Shown: positions 8,007 through 16,473, counted from the first letter of the stretch. The stretch is 64,000 nt of DNA from Pseudomonas wayambapalatensis (GCA_014268975.2 CP077096.1:2269501-2333500), one strand, 5' to 3'. Numbers and translations are program-made. The notes: generated by a model from the letters alone, not told the origin.

Positions 8007-8138
8007 GTCGATTCCTTGGCCGCCATATCGCGGCAGTGAATAGAGAGGAGAGGGGTTACAGCTGGTGAGTAGTCGTGGTATCAGTGCAAGCAGCTAATGC
8101 AGGACAAGTACTGAACTACTAGCCAGAGAGGGCGCAAG

Positions 8139-8903
8139 GTGGATCAACGAGAGAAGGAGCTTGCTGCCGTCGCGGAGGCGCTTGGTAAGCCTGCTGGGTT
8201 TGATATATCTGATCCAGCCGTGAAGGTGCGTAAAAGCCTCATGGCGGCGTCAGTGGCACTATTGTGTTTGGTGATAGCCAAGATTGAACCAAGTGACACC
8301 TTCACTATTTTTGGCGTAGCATTCAAAGGCGTTACTGCAGATAAGATAGTCATAGGAGCGATGATTGTTCTAACGTATTCGCTGGCGCACTTTCTCTTTT
8401 ATGTCGTTGAGCTTTTAGGTGAGTATCGGGTGCGTATGACTGGCGCTAGGGTTGCGTTCCAAACGGGCGCACGCGCAGGCAACATGCATGTGGACTATCC
8501 GGACGATCCGAAGCAGTCCAGCTTAGCAAACTGGTGGAAGTCGTACGCCGGCAGGCTTCACTCCGTAGGCGAGCTTGCAGACAAACTTAGCAGCGATTTA
8601 GATGAGATAAAATATAGATTAGGTAGTCCAGATGAGGTCAAAGGTACGCCGGACGATATCGCCACTTCTCAATTGATGGGGCAGGTAAACGCTAATTTAA
8701 TGAATCTCCGCAACGAAATAAAAACTAGCAGAGAAGTTGTTTTGAGCCCAAGAATTGAAGTTTCTTTAGAGCGCTTCGACTCTTGGTACAAAGGCTTGAT
8801 AAATTTGCAAGGCTTTAGGGTGGTGGTCGTTGAGGTTGCTTTGCCCGTTCTGCTTGGTCTAATTTCGCTGACTGTTGCGACTCGATATCTTATGTCCTTC
8901 TGA
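8139..8903 (+). CDS. Membrane protein, opposite-strand cargo gene
   Basis: A 254-aa protein with two central membrane helices (about residues 34-52 and 66-88) and one at the C-terminus (about 228-252). The long soluble part between them (about 90-225) is helical and charged. It is not recognised as any family. It is transcribed against the surrounding leftward operon and is visibly more AT-rich in its second half, both marks of a moron acquired separately. Genes of this sort are often superinfection-exclusion or defence factors expressed in the lysogen; that is a positional inference. Confidence 0.7.
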   Translation: MDQREKELAAVAEALGKPAGFDISDPAVKVRKSLMAASVALLCLVIAKIEPSDTFTIFGVAFKGVTADKIVIGAMIVLTYSLAHFLFYVVELLGEYRVRMTGARVAFQTGARAGNMHVDYPDDPKQSSLANWWKSYAGRLHSVGELADKLSSDLDEIKYRLGSPDEVKGTPDDIATSQLMGQVNANLMNLRNEIKTSREVVLSPRIEVSLERFDSWYKGLINLQGFRVVVVEVALPVLLGLISLTVATRYLMSF

Positions 8904-8910
8904 AGGAATC

Positions 8911-9834
8911 TCAAGCGGCCTTGATGAGGGCTTCGATTACTCGTTGGCCGGCCAGCGGCGGCACCGCATTGCCTGCCATGTGCATGGTGAGCCGGTGGTT
9001 ATCCGGGCGAAGGGTGTCAGCCGGGAACGACATAGCGGCCAGGGCCTCGCTGGCGCTGAGCATCCGCATGCGGTCGCCGTCGACCAGGGCCCAGCGGTCC
9101 AAGGTGGTGATGGTGCCAATCGGTCGGTTGATGTCGCGGCCGGTAGTGCCGGATCCCTTGCCGTAGTAGGGCATGATGAAGCGGTCGCCGAATCGCTGGC
9201 GGCCGTTGCGCACCCGGTCGAGGGTGGCTTGGGCCCGGCCTGGCTTCTCGATTGGCGACCAGCGCCCGGCGTCGAAGTCGAGGAAGCTGGCAGCCGGCAC
9301 ATGTCGTTCCTGCGGCAGCTGAAGCATCAGCGGGGCCTTGCTGCGGGTCAGCACCATGAACAGGCGAACCCGGTGCTGCGGCACGCCGAGGTCGGCACAG
9401 TCCACGATGTGAGGTGCGGCCTGATACCCCAGCGCCTGGACGGCCTGCAGCCAGGCCGGATAGAGCACCCAGTCAGTGAACTCCGGGACGTTCTCTATCA
9501 CCGCCGCTTGTGGCCGGTGGAATTCAAGAGCCGATACCGGCGCCCAGGCAGTTGAACGCGAAGCATCATGCTCGGGATTACCCGACTTCTTGCCGCGGGC
9601 CTTGGCATGGCCCTGGCAGCAGGGCGAGGCGAGCAGGATGTCGTGCGCCGGCACCTGTTCCCAGCGCGCCTGGTGCAGGTCCTGGCATACGTGCTGCGTT
9701 TCGGGATGGTTGGCGCTGTGCCACTTCACGGCATCAGGCCAGTGGTTTGCCGCCCAAAGAACCTGGACGCCTGCGGCGCGCGCGCCGGTGCTCCATCCGC
9801 CGAGACCGGCGAACAGGTCGATTGCTGTTGTCAT
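8911..9834 (-). CDS. DNA (cytosine-5) methyltransferase
   Basis: A 307-aa C5 methyltransferase. The expected motifs appear in order: DLFAGLGGWS (I, SAM binding), ASPCCQGHA (IV, catalytic Cys), VIENVPEF (VI), QHRVRLFMV (VIII) and GNAVPP (X). At 307 aa the target-recognition region is short, as in phage enzymes. No partner endonuclease adjoins it, so it probably protects phage DNA from host restriction. It stops 8 bases from the oppositely directed membrane protein gene and lies just downstream of a second methyltransferase. Confidence 0.92.
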   Translation of the reverse strand: MTTAIDLFAGLGGWSTGARAAGVQVLWAANHWPDAVKWHSANHPETQHVCQDLHQARWEQVPAHDILLASPCCQGHAKARGKKSGNPEHDASRSTAWAPVSALEFHRPQAAVIENVPEFTDWVLYPAWLQAVQALGYQAAPHIVDCADLGVPQHRVRLFMVLTRSKAPLMLQLPQERHVPAASFLDFDAGRWSPIEKPGRAQATLDRVRNGRQRFGDRFIMPYYGKGSGTTGRDINRPIGTITTLDRWALVDGDRMRMLSASEALAAMSFPADTLRPDNHRLTMHMAGNAVPPLAGQRVIEALIKAA

Positions 9835-9847
9835 GTGGTCCTCAGAT

Positions 9848-10933
9848 TCAAGCAGCTGGCGATTGATCCAGCAGAAAGTCCATTTGCGCTGCGCCTTCGA
9901 TCCAGGCTGTGTCCAGACGCTGGCGGGCGAGGGCGGCGTATTCGGGGTTCAGCTCGCAGATGACCGATTGCCGGCCTTCCTGCATGGCGACGAGCGCGGT
10001 GGTGCCGGCGCCGCCGAACGGGTCGAGCACCATCCCGCCGCGCGGCGATCCGGCCAAAACGCAGGGGCGGATCAGGTCGGGCGGGAAGGTGGCGAAGTGG
10101 GCGCCCTTGAAACTGGCGGTGGCCACCGTCCAGACGCTGCGCTTATTGCGGGTCTCGTCGTAGTCCACATCATCACGGCCTGTCCGGTGCTGCGCTGTCT
10201 GCCCGTGCTCGCCATCGGTGTACTTCGTCTCCCTGGCGAAGCTGTTGCGCTTGCTCCCGCCGACAGCCTTCATCGGACCATTGGTCTTGGCAACCTGGCG
10301 GCTGCTCCCGGCCTGGCTGGCTACGTCCTGGCTCCATCTCTCGACTGAGCTGGCTGCCGCAGGCTCGCGAATGGCGTCCTGGTCGAAGTAGTAGCGCGGC
10401 CCCTTGCTGAGCAGAAATAGGTACTCATGCGCTTTCGTGCACCGGTCCTTGATCGATTCGGGCATGGGGTTGGGCTTGTGCCAGATGATGTCCTGGCGCA
10501 GGTACCAGCCATCGTCCTGCAGCGCGATCGCTAGGCGCCACGGTAGCCCCATTAGATCCTTGGGCTTGAACCCGGTGTGATTGGGCTTCTTGAGCTTTCT
10601 GGCGCTTGCCGCAACCTGCCGGGCAGTGAGCGACTGATCGCCCAGCCCCATATCGTCCCGGCCATGCGCGCCCCAACTGCCTGCGTAGCTGTCGCCCATG
10701 TTCACCCACAGCGTGCCGTCATCGCGCAGCACGCGCTGCACTTCGCGGAACACGGTCACCAGCCTGTCGATGAATTCTCGCGGGGAGGCCTCCAGGCCGA
10801 TCTGACCGTCGACCCCGTAGTCGCGCAGCCCGAAGTAGGGCGGGCTTGTGATGCAGGTGTGCACTGACTGGTCTGGCAGCGTCCGCATCATCGCGATGCA
10901 GTCGCCCACCAGGATGCGGTGCTGCTGGGTCAT
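9848..10933 (-). CDS. DNA adenine-N6 or cytosine-N4 methyltransferase
   Basis: A 361-aa amino-methyltransferase of the beta class. The catalytic motif TSPPYFGLRDYG lies near residue 31 and the SAM-binding motif DPFGGAGTT near residue 310, the circular order typical of that class. The start is taken at 10933 (MTQQHRILVGDC), which has AAGGA upstream. No endonuclease gene follows. With the neighbouring C5 enzyme it would give the phage two modification specificities; the sites are unknown. Confidence 0.9.
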   Translation of the reverse strand: MTQQHRILVGDCIAMMRTLPDQSVHTCITSPPYFGLRDYGVDGQIGLEASPREFIDRLVTVFREVQRVLRDDGTLWVNMGDSYAGSWGAHGRDDMGLGDQSLTARQVAASARKLKKPNHTGFKPKDLMGLPWRLAIALQDDGWYLRQDIIWHKPNPMPESIKDRCTKAHEYLFLLSKGPRYYFDQDAIREPAAASSVERWSQDVASQAGSSRQVAKTNGPMKAVGGSKRNSFARETKYTDGEHGQTAQHRTGRDDVDYDETRNKRSVWTVATASFKGAHFATFPPDLIRPCVLAGSPRGGMVLDPFGGAGTTALVAMQEGRQSVICELNPEYAALARQRLDTAWIEGAAQMDFLLDQSPAA

Positions 10934-11039
10934 GTCGTTGTCCTTGCGTGCAGGCGCCGCCCTCCGTGGCCGGATGCGGCATGGTGGCAATTTGATTGGC
11001 CCACGGTAAGATTCGGTATCTTTCCGAATGGGGCCTAAG

Positions 11040-11732
11040 ATGAAAAAGCTGGAATTTTGGGGAGGGGTCACAACCCTCCTTTACCTAACCCTAATGGGAT
11101 GGTGGATTTTTGAAAACTGGAACGATTTTCTTCAGTTGAAGTTGAATGAGTTGGGAGACTTCCTCGCTGGAACCTTTGGGCCGATCGCGTTTCTCTGGCT
11201 CGTGCTAGGGTTTCTTCAGCAAGGACGCGAGCTCAAGCTCAGCACAGACGCTCTGCAACTGCAGGCAGAAGAATTGAGAAACTCTGTTGCCCAACAGTCG
11301 ATAATGGCTGAGGCCGCAGTTCAGCAGATAGACTCAGCTCGGAAGGCTATCCAACTCCAGGTGGAGGAGGCTGAACGTGCCGTATCGGCTGACTTCGAAG
11401 TCGGGTCAACATTAAAACAAGGGGCACCTGAAGGAGTAAGGAACAAATTTAAAATTACGAATAATCGTAATGTCGCTTATAAAGTTGTTTGCGAGTTTTC
11501 AGGGGATCTCCCATTCTGTACTAAGTTCGAACTAGGCACTTTAAAGGCTGGATGTTACAGTGAAGGAGAGTATGCTTTCTCTCCAGATCACGCAGGAACT
11601 GGGGTTCTCTCTATTTTCTATGAAGATGTCAATGGTAAAGAAAAGTTAGATATTTTCAGTATCTGGATCGACGATGGCTGGATTAAAAGCCAGAAGCTAC
11701 GAAATAAGAGTTCAACAGTAATTCGAGCATGA
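11040..11732 (+). CDS. Membrane-anchored coiled-coil protein, opposite-strand cargo gene
   Basis: A 230-aa protein: an N-terminal membrane helix (about residues 6-24), the block LNELGDFLAGTFGPIAFLWL with a second helix (about 36-56), then a coiled coil (60-115) and a beta-rich C-terminal domain. The GDF-AG-FGP-AF block is shared with a group of small membrane proteins, including putAbiC-type abortive-infection proteins, and recurs in altered form in the protein at 59500. The start could be 11028. The gene is AT-rich, monocistronic and against the operon direction. A defence or exclusion role is likely but unproven. Confidence 0.65.
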   Translation: MKKLEFWGGVTTLLYLTLMGWWIFENWNDFLQLKLNELGDFLAGTFGPIAFLWLVLGFLQQGRELKLSTDALQLQAEELRNSVAQQSIMAEAAVQQIDSARKAIQLQVEEAERAVSADFEVGSTLKQGAPEGVRNKFKITNNRNVAYKVVCEFSGDLPFCTKFELGTLKAGCYSEGEYAFSPDHAGTGVLSIFYEDVNGKEKLDIFSIWIDDGWIKSQKLRNKSSTVIRA

Positions 11733-11738
11733 CGAATC

Positions 11739-12254
11739 TCAGGCGCTTGGCCCGACAATCTCATCTCCAGAATCCTGCTGAATCATCAGCATGCTCTTCC
11801 GATCGAAGGCCAGGGCCAGGCGCGGTGAGATGCTGATCTCATGTCGCGGCGGGGTGAGAAACTTCGCCGCGTGCAGCCTGCCCAGGGCATGAACGCCGTG
11901 GATCAGCGCCTCAATCATCTGGCTGGCCGAGGCTTCTGCCCAACCGCATATAGCCCGCAGGTGCTGGCCTGTTCGTTTCCTGGCTGAAAGCCTCAACGGT
12001 TCAGTCCGCGCCACAGATCTGTGAGCTTCGATTTCGTGGCGCGCGATCCACGACAGCGCGTGATACCCAAGCGCCTCGGCGTGATGAATCATCAACGTCA
12101 TCGCCTCGCCCTGTTCCTCGATCCCGGCCCACTCCATCAGCTCCAGCAGGGCCTGCTTAGTCCCTGGTCGAACCTTCAAGCGCAGGTCTTCTTCCTGCAG
12201 GCGCTCGGCCTTCTCGCGTCGGCGCTTGTCGCGCTCTTGCGGCGTCATCGCCAT
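11739..12254 (-). CDS. Hypothetical phage protein with stem-loop insert
   Basis: A 171-aa protein with a charged N-terminus (PQERDKRRREKAERL) and a helical middle. Its two ends match the 122-aa protein at 62183 in the second element: LSWIA in the middle and ISPRLALAF versus ISPKLAREF near the C-terminus. Between those blocks this copy has about 65 additional residues, and the insert begins at one of the four dispersed stem-loops (12007-12043). The N-terminal helix could belong to a ribbon-helix-helix-like regulator. The function is unknown. Confidence 0.6.
   Translation of the reverse strand: MAMTPQERDKRRREKAERLQEEDLRLKVRPGTKQALLELMEWAGIEEQGEAMTLMIHHAEALGYHALSWIARHEIEAHRSVARTEPLRLSARKRTGQHLRAICGWAEASASQMIEALIHGVHALGRLHAAKFLTPPRHEISISPRLALAFDRKSMLMIQQDSGDEIVGPSA
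12007..12043. repeat. Stem-loop family copy D
   Basis: Arms CGCGCCAC (12007-12014) and GTGGCGCG (12036-12043) enclose 21 bases, 37 bp in all. The same arms and spacing occur at 28327 and 34522, and with a longer loop at 21479. This copy is inside a coding sequence. Confidence 0.75.
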
Positions 12255-12295
12255 ACGGCAACTCCTTCAATCCGCTGGGCGGTAGGTTGAACTGC

Positions 12296-12490
12296 TCACG
12301 CCGCCTTGTTCTTTGCAGCGCGCTTCGGATTTTTCTGCTCAATCTCTAAATCCATGTCGTTCCAGCCAGCAAGAAACCAGGAGCCGTGGAACGTGTGAAA
12401 GGCGAATGGGTTGGCCATCTTGCCGCCACCGTTGCGGCGGCATTCCCGGCCAAGGTAGTAGACGCTGGGATGCTCGCCGCAATCGCTCAT
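12296..12490 (-). CDS. Small protein resembling Rmf/CrpP family
   Basis: A 64-aa protein with an arrangement YYLGRECRRNGGG, NPFAFHTF, then WFLAGWND. A Gly/Arg segment, an NP-F turn and a W--GW motif recur in the ribosome-modulation-factor-like small proteins of Pseudomonas and its phages. The resemblance is by eye and weak. If correct it would bind ribosomes or another nucleoprotein. It lies between SSB and an unknown gene in the leftward operon. Confidence 0.45.
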   Translation of the reverse strand: MSDCGEHPSVYYLGRECRRNGGGKMANPFAFHTFHGSWFLAGWNDMDLEIEQKNPKRAAKNKAA

Positions 12491-12492
12491 GG

Positions 12493-13008
12493 CTAGGCAC
12501 CTGCCAGGTGGTGGAGCGGGGCGAACGGGATGTCGTCGTCGAAGTCTTGATAGTCAGGCGGTGCCGATTGCTGGCTCTGCTGAGGTGCCTGGCGCTGCTG
12601 CTGGCGAGGCTGCTGCCGTTGCTGTTGAGGCTGGCGCTGCTGCTGGCCGCCGCCATGGTTGTCCGGCCGTCCGCCAAGCAGTTGCATGGTTCCGTTGATG
12701 TCGACGTGCACCTCGGTGCTGTAGCGCTTGATGCCGTCCTTTTCCCATTCGCGGGTCTTGAGCTTGCCCTCGATGTAGCACTGGGAGCCCTTGCGCAGAT
12801 ACTCGCCGGCGATCTCTGCGACCTTGCCGAACAGCACCACGCGGTGCCATTCGGTCTTCTCGACCTTCTGGCCGGTCTGTTTATCGGTCCAGGCCTCACT
12901 GGTGGCCAGGCTCAGGTTGGTGACCGCGTTGCCGTTGGGCAGGTAGCGGACCTCGGGGTCCTGGCCGCAGGTGCCGACCAAGATGACTTTGTTTACTCCA
13001 CGGGCCAT
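12493..13008 (-). CDS. ssb: Single-stranded DNA-binding protein
   Basis: A 171-aa SSB with an OB fold over residues 1-110 ([44 protein letters not shown]) and a Gln-rich linker (about 118-148). It binds ssDNA during phage replication and recombination. The acidic interaction tip DFDDDIPF is present but not terminal: nine further residues (APLHHLAGA) follow it. In most SSBs this tip ends in Phe with a free carboxylate that docks on partner proteins, so partner binding may be altered. It is coupled with the exonuclease and ERF genes. Confidence 0.93.
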   Translation of the reverse strand: MARGVNKVILVGTCGQDPEVRYLPNGNAVTNLSLATSEAWTDKQTGQKVEKTEWHRVVLFGKVAEIAGEYLRKGSQCYIEGKLKTREWEKDGIKRYSTEVHVDINGTMQLLGGRPDNHGGGQQQRQPQQQRQQPRQQQRQAPQQSQQSAPPDYQDFDDDIPFAPLHHLAGA

Positions 13009-13016
13009 GAGGCCTC

Positions 13017-13634
13017 CTATGCTGCAATGCCGAGAACGCGGTTCATGCGCTCATCGAGGATTTCGTAAAAGGTCTTCACGCGCTCCGAGAGCTTGCGGAT
13101 CATCGCCTCGTCCCGGTAGGCACGCTTCACGAACAGCGGCATGCCGGGCCAGTAGCAGATGAAGTCGATCCACTCGCGCTCGGACACCCATAGTCCGCCC
13201 TGGCACTGAGCGACATGCTCTTTCGGGATTTCTCCGCCCAGGATCACGTCGACCTGCAGCTTGGGCAGCTTGGTCTTGATCTCGGTCAGACCCTGATCAC
13301 CGACCAGGGCGTCTGGTGAGTAGCCAATGCCGTGGTTGAGGATGATCCCCACCTGGTGGGTCTGGACGTCCTCTCGGTCGCAGTACAGGCCACGGGCGGT
13401 GCCTTCCAGTTCGTGTCCGCGCTCGGTGTGGCGGTTGCCGGTGAACGGGTCGGCCGCCTCGCCGGTGATGCGCTCGCCGATCAGGGTGTTCATGTAGGTG
13501 AAGGCCCCGGCGCCGAAGCCTGCCTCGCCTTTGCCGTTCACCAGCAGGCAGTCCAGCTCGCTGCAGGTGATGATGCCCAGGCGCAGGTCAAGCCAGGCCT
13601 GGGTGCCTTGCTCGACGTCACTGATTATCTGCAT
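13017..13634 (-). CDS. YqaJ-type phage recombination exonuclease
   Basis: A 205-aa protein of the YqaJ/lambda Exo family. It shows [13 protein letters not shown] (residues 14-26), then GYSPDALV and TEIKTK, giving the catalytic D108, E118 and K120 of the PD-(D/E)XK core, and the C-terminal [13 protein letters not shown] helix. It should degrade one strand from double-strand ends to give ssDNA for the ERF annealing protein. It overlaps the ERF gene by 17 bases. Confidence 0.9.
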   Translation of the reverse strand: MQIISDVEQGTQAWLDLRLGIITCSELDCLLVNGKGEAGFGAGAFTYMNTLIGERITGEAADPFTGNRHTERGHELEGTARGLYCDREDVQTHQVGIILNHGIGYSPDALVGDQGLTEIKTKLPKLQVDVILGGEIPKEHVAQCQGGLWVSEREWIDFICYWPGMPLFVKRAYRDEAMIRKLSERVKTFYEILDERMNRVLGIAA

Positions 13635-14379
13635 TTGCGGCCTCCGCGGCCTTGATGGCCTTGTTCAGCTGCGCAACCAGCAGGTCGTGGCGACCCTTCG
13701 GCACGCATTCGGCTGTTCCGTACTCACTGGTGAACCAGTCGCGGGTCTTCTGTGTGCAGCGGTCGAGCAGGGCGGTGATGCCGGCCGCCTGCACGCTGGT
13801 GACGTTGGCGGTTGGCACGGCGGCGTGGCCGTCGTCGTCCTCGCCCCTGGTCGTGAGGTTGAGCAGGGCGCTCATGACGTAGCGCTTGCCGTAGCTGGTG
13901 GACGAACCGACCGCCTGGACAGCGTTCTTGCTGCCGCTGGTGTCGAGCGGGAGAAGCATGGTGGTGCTCTCGCGGTGGCCGGCCCTGTGCATCAGAATGC
14001 CGGTGACGCTCAAACCGCCTGGGGTGTTCTCGACCTTGAAGGTGATCGCGAAGCCGTGGGTCTGCATGATCGGCTTGATGACATCGTTGATGTCTTCGAA
14101 AGTGGCGTAGTCGCTGCGCTTCTGTCCATTCACGACGATGGCGCCTCGCTCGGCAATGCTCGGGATGTCGCTCTGCATGGCAGCCATGGCCGCGTTGAAC
14201 TCAGCCTCGGCATCACGGGCCTGCATTCGCTCGTGCATCGCCATCAGGCGCTCCAGCTTGTCAATGTCACAGGTTGGGTCCGTGGCGGCCCTGCTGATAA
14301 CGGCCAGGATGCTGCTATCGGTTTGGGTGGGCGCGGCCATCTGGCGGCGCTGCTCCGGCACAATGATGGTGCTGCTCAT
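13618..14379 (-). CDS. erf: ERF-family single-strand annealing protein
   Basis: A 253-aa ERF recombinase. The core is seen in FNAAMAAMQSDIPSI, then YATFEDINDVIKPIMQTHGF (about residues 115-134) and the SYGKRYVMSALLNL segment (about 183-196). It anneals complementary strands for circularisation and recombination in phages such as P22. It is coupled to the YqaJ-type exonuclease, which together with SSB makes a complete recombination module. Confidence 0.92.
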   Translation of the reverse strand: MSSTIIVPEQRRQMAAPTQTDSSILAVISRAATDPTCDIDKLERLMAMHERMQARDAEAEFNAAMAAMQSDIPSIAERGAIVVNGQKRSDYATFEDINDVIKPIMQTHGFAITFKVENTPGGLSVTGILMHRAGHRESTTMLLPLDTSGSKNAVQAVGSSTSYGKRYVMSALLNLTTRGEDDDGHAAVPTANVTSVQAAGITALLDRCTQKTRDWFTSEYGTAECVPKGRHDLLVAQLNKAIKAAEAANADNQ

Positions 14380-14389
14380 GGCGGCTACC

Positions 14390-15514
14390 TCAGAAGTTGA
14401 TGGTGATGTTCGGGACTTCGCGGCGCGCGATCTTGAGCACGATGGCCCTGGCCAGCTCCTCGGTGATGTTCAGTGACATCAACGCGGTTTTGGCCTCGCC
14501 CATGACCTTTGCCTTGTGGGCCTGGTCGCGCTCGCGGGCTTCTTGCTGGCGAACAATTTCGGCGGCAGCTGCATCGGCCCGGCGTCGTTCTTCCTGGCGG
14601 GCCTGCTCGGCTGCCTCCTCAGCCCGGCGGGCGGCAGCCTGGCGCTCTTGCTCGGCGCGTTGTTCGGCGGCAACGCGGTCGGCCTCTGCCTGCACCCTGG
14701 CTCGCTCTGCCTGCTCGGCCTGAAGCTGCAGCTGCAGTCGTTCATTCTCGGCGGCGCGCTCTTGTGCGGCGGCCTGATCTTTCAGGTCCTGCTCGCGCTT
14801 GGCGGCCGCGTCACGCTCGGCTTGCTGCTCCCGGGCCACGCGCTGGCGCTCGGCCTCGACGGCGGCCTCTTGTGCCAGCCTGATGCGGTCCTGCTCGGCG
14901 CGTTCTTCTGCCTCGCGGCGCAAGCGGGCCAGCTCGGCCTGCTCAGCCTCGAACTGCTCGCGCTTCAGCAGGGCAGCCCGCAAGGTGGTCAGAACCTTGT
15001 CCTTGGCGTTCGCTGCCTCGGCCTCGAATTCCTCCCAGTGGGCGCCGAGTTGCATGCCTTCAGCTTCAGCAATCAAGCCCTTGAGTTGCAGGGAGTTCAG
15101 TTCGCCCAGGTCGTCGGCAAGTGTCTTTAGCCAGTCCAGGCGGTCATTGTGGCGATCAATCCGCGCATCCTCGGCGGCTTCCCACTCAGTGAGCGGCTGG
15201 CGCGTCTCGTCCCGCAGCGCGTCCATCTTGGTCACGAACTCGCGCAGCTCGGCCTCGACCACCTTCGGCATCTCCTTCAGCCGACGCAGGTAGTCGCGGC
15301 CCGGTTTCTCGACAGCGGTCTTCGACTTGCTGACCTTGGCGGCTAGGCTGGCGATGCGCTCCCGGCCCTTGCGGGTTGTGAGGTCCGGCACTTCGCCTTC
15401 GACTTCACTCTTCACCAGGTCGATGAATTGCTTCAGGCCGCCGGCAACATAGATGGCCGGGGCGTTCGCCTCGCTGATCTCTTCGATAGCGATCAGCTTC
15501 TGTTTTGCGGACAT
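14390..15514 (-). CDS. Long coiled-coil protein upstream of ERF
   Basis: A 374-aa protein. Residues 1-170 are a mixed helical domain. Residues about 175-350 form an uninterrupted Ala/Glu/Arg/Gln helix with clear heptads, resembling TolA or SMC arms, and a short conserved-looking cap (MSLNITEELARAIVLKI) closes the chain. The ATG at 15514 is preferred over 15532 because GGGAG lies at the right distance. Coiled-coil genes often precede recombinase genes in phages; a role in nuclease inhibition or recombination is plausible but not shown. Confidence 0.7.
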   Translation of the reverse strand: MSAKQKLIAIEEISEANAPAIYVAGGLKQFIDLVKSEVEGEVPDLTTRKGRERIASLAAKVSKSKTAVEKPGRDYLRRLKEMPKVVEAELREFVTKMDALRDETRQPLTEWEAAEDARIDRHNDRLDWLKTLADDLGELNSLQLKGLIAEAEGMQLGAHWEEFEAEAANAKDKVLTTLRAALLKREQFEAEQAELARLRREAEERAEQDRIRLAQEAAVEAERQRVAREQQAERDAAAKREQDLKDQAAAQERAAENERLQLQLQAEQAERARVQAEADRVAAEQRAEQERQAAARRAEEAAEQARQEERRRADAAAAEIVRQQEARERDQAHKAKVMGEAKTALMSLNITEELARAIVLKIARREVPNITINF

Positions 15515-15559
15515 ACGAATCTCCCGCGCCATCCATGCGGTGGGCGCTGATGTGTTGGT

Positions 15560-15676
15560 TTACTGAGTGATTGAGCCAGCCAGTGCGCTGGCGAGCATGA
15601 AGGCGATACAGGCGAAGAGGGCAGAGAAGGAGCCGCGCCAGATTACCAGGCGGCGGGCGCGCTGATAGCTGGTCAT
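15560..15676 (-). CDS. 38-aa membrane peptide
   Basis: The frame begins MTSYQRARRLVIWRGSF and ends in a hydrophobic helix (residues about 18-34). The start overlaps the stop of the upstream 58-aa gene (ATGA). The basic N-terminus followed by a membrane span is a plausible small phage membrane protein. The function is unknown. Confidence 0.45.
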   Translation of the reverse strand: MTSYQRARRLVIWRGSFSALFACIAFMLASALAGSITQ

Positions 15677-15849
15677 GAGCATGCCCTCGGCCTGGCGATC
15701 GGACGACGCTTCAGCCAGTCGGCCTTGATCGGGTAGGGCAGATCGGCGACGCGCATGCCAACCGGAAAATTGAGGGTGCCGCGCACCTGGGCGGCCTTCG
15801 CTTCCTCGACCTGCTCGTCGATGAGCGTTTTCACGATTGGTGTGGTCAT
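15673..15849 (-). CDS. 58-aa hypothetical protein
   Basis: The frame starts MTTPIVKTLIDEQVEEAKAA at 15849 with a strong AAGGAGG site nine bases upstream and overlaps the preceding gene by ATGA. The C-terminus is basic (WLKRRPIARPRACS). The strong ribosome binding site and coupling make it likely to be real. No family recognised. Confidence 0.55.
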   Translation of the reverse strand: MTTPIVKTLIDEQVEEAKAAQVRGTLNFPVGMRVADLPYPIKADWLKRRPIARPRACS

Positions 15850-16037
15850 GCAACCTCCTTGCGCCCATCAACGATCTTGTTGAGGCGCCCACAGTAGTGG
15901 TTGAACTCTTCGATGGTGATGCGCTGGTCGGCCATCATTTCGGTGAGCTGCTTCTGGATCATTACGGACCAGCTAACCGGGGTTGATGGGTCGGCCAGGG
16001 CATCCAGTTCGTTGTCGAGCAGGACGTGCGGGCTCAT
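15846..16037 (-). CDS. 63-aa hypothetical protein
   Basis: A small helical protein (MSPHVLLDNELDALADPSTP, then QLTEMMADQRITIEEFNHYC). ATGA overlaps occur at both ends. No family recognised; it belongs to the chain of coupled small early genes. Confidence 0.55.
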   Translation of the reverse strand: MSPHVLLDNELDALADPSTPVSWSVMIQKQLTEMMADQRITIEEFNHYCGRLNKIVDGRKEVA

Positions 16038-16453
16038 GGCTCGTTGGCCTGATCGGCATCGTGCTGCACGCCTTGTTCGGCGTACCCCTCAAGCATCGAC
16101 TCGGCGATCTCAAAGAGCTTGCCGCCGACGTGGTCGCTTGGGCCGAGGATGTCGGGGACCATGCTCTTAACCGGGCCGCCGGCCTGAGCCTGGAGCAGGA
16201 GGAGGGCGAGGGCGTTGAGATCGTCCTTCTCAGCTTCTTGCAGAGCGCGGAGATGCTCGGCCAGCTTGGCTACGAACTGGTCCTGGCGGACGCCAACCGG
16301 TCCGCCAAAGCGCTGCGGGATCAGGACGTCGCAGCCGCCGACCAGCTCCTCGGCCTTGCTCTCGATCCAGTTTTGCGCCGCTTCCTGATACGCCGAGTCG
16401 TCTTCCGGCTCAGCATGGTCGTACCGCCATTGTGCTGCTCGAAGTGCGCCCAT
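16034..16453 (-). CDS. 139-aa hypothetical early protein
   Basis: A largely helical, acidic protein starting MGALRAAQWRYDHAEPEDD. The start at 16453 is chosen for GGAGG upstream; a longer open frame adds a non-native-looking lead. The central part (QRFGGPVGVRQDQFVAKLAE) resembles unnamed proteins of Pseudomonas phages. The function is unknown. Confidence 0.6.
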   Translation of the reverse strand: MGALRAAQWRYDHAEPEDDSAYQEAAQNWIESKAEELVGGCDVLIPQRFGGPVGVRQDQFVAKLAEHLRALQEAEKDDLNALALLLLQAQAGGPVKSMVPDILGPSDHVGGKLFEIAESMLEGYAEQGVQHDADQANEP

Positions 16454-16473
16454 GGTCGCCTCCAGGTGGTGGG

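Noticed and set aside
14500..14980. Repetitive GCC/CTC-rich sequence suggesting a DNA repeat array
   Set aside because: It is the codon pattern of a long Ala/Glu/Arg coiled coil, without exact periodic units or spacers; not a CRISPR or tandem array.
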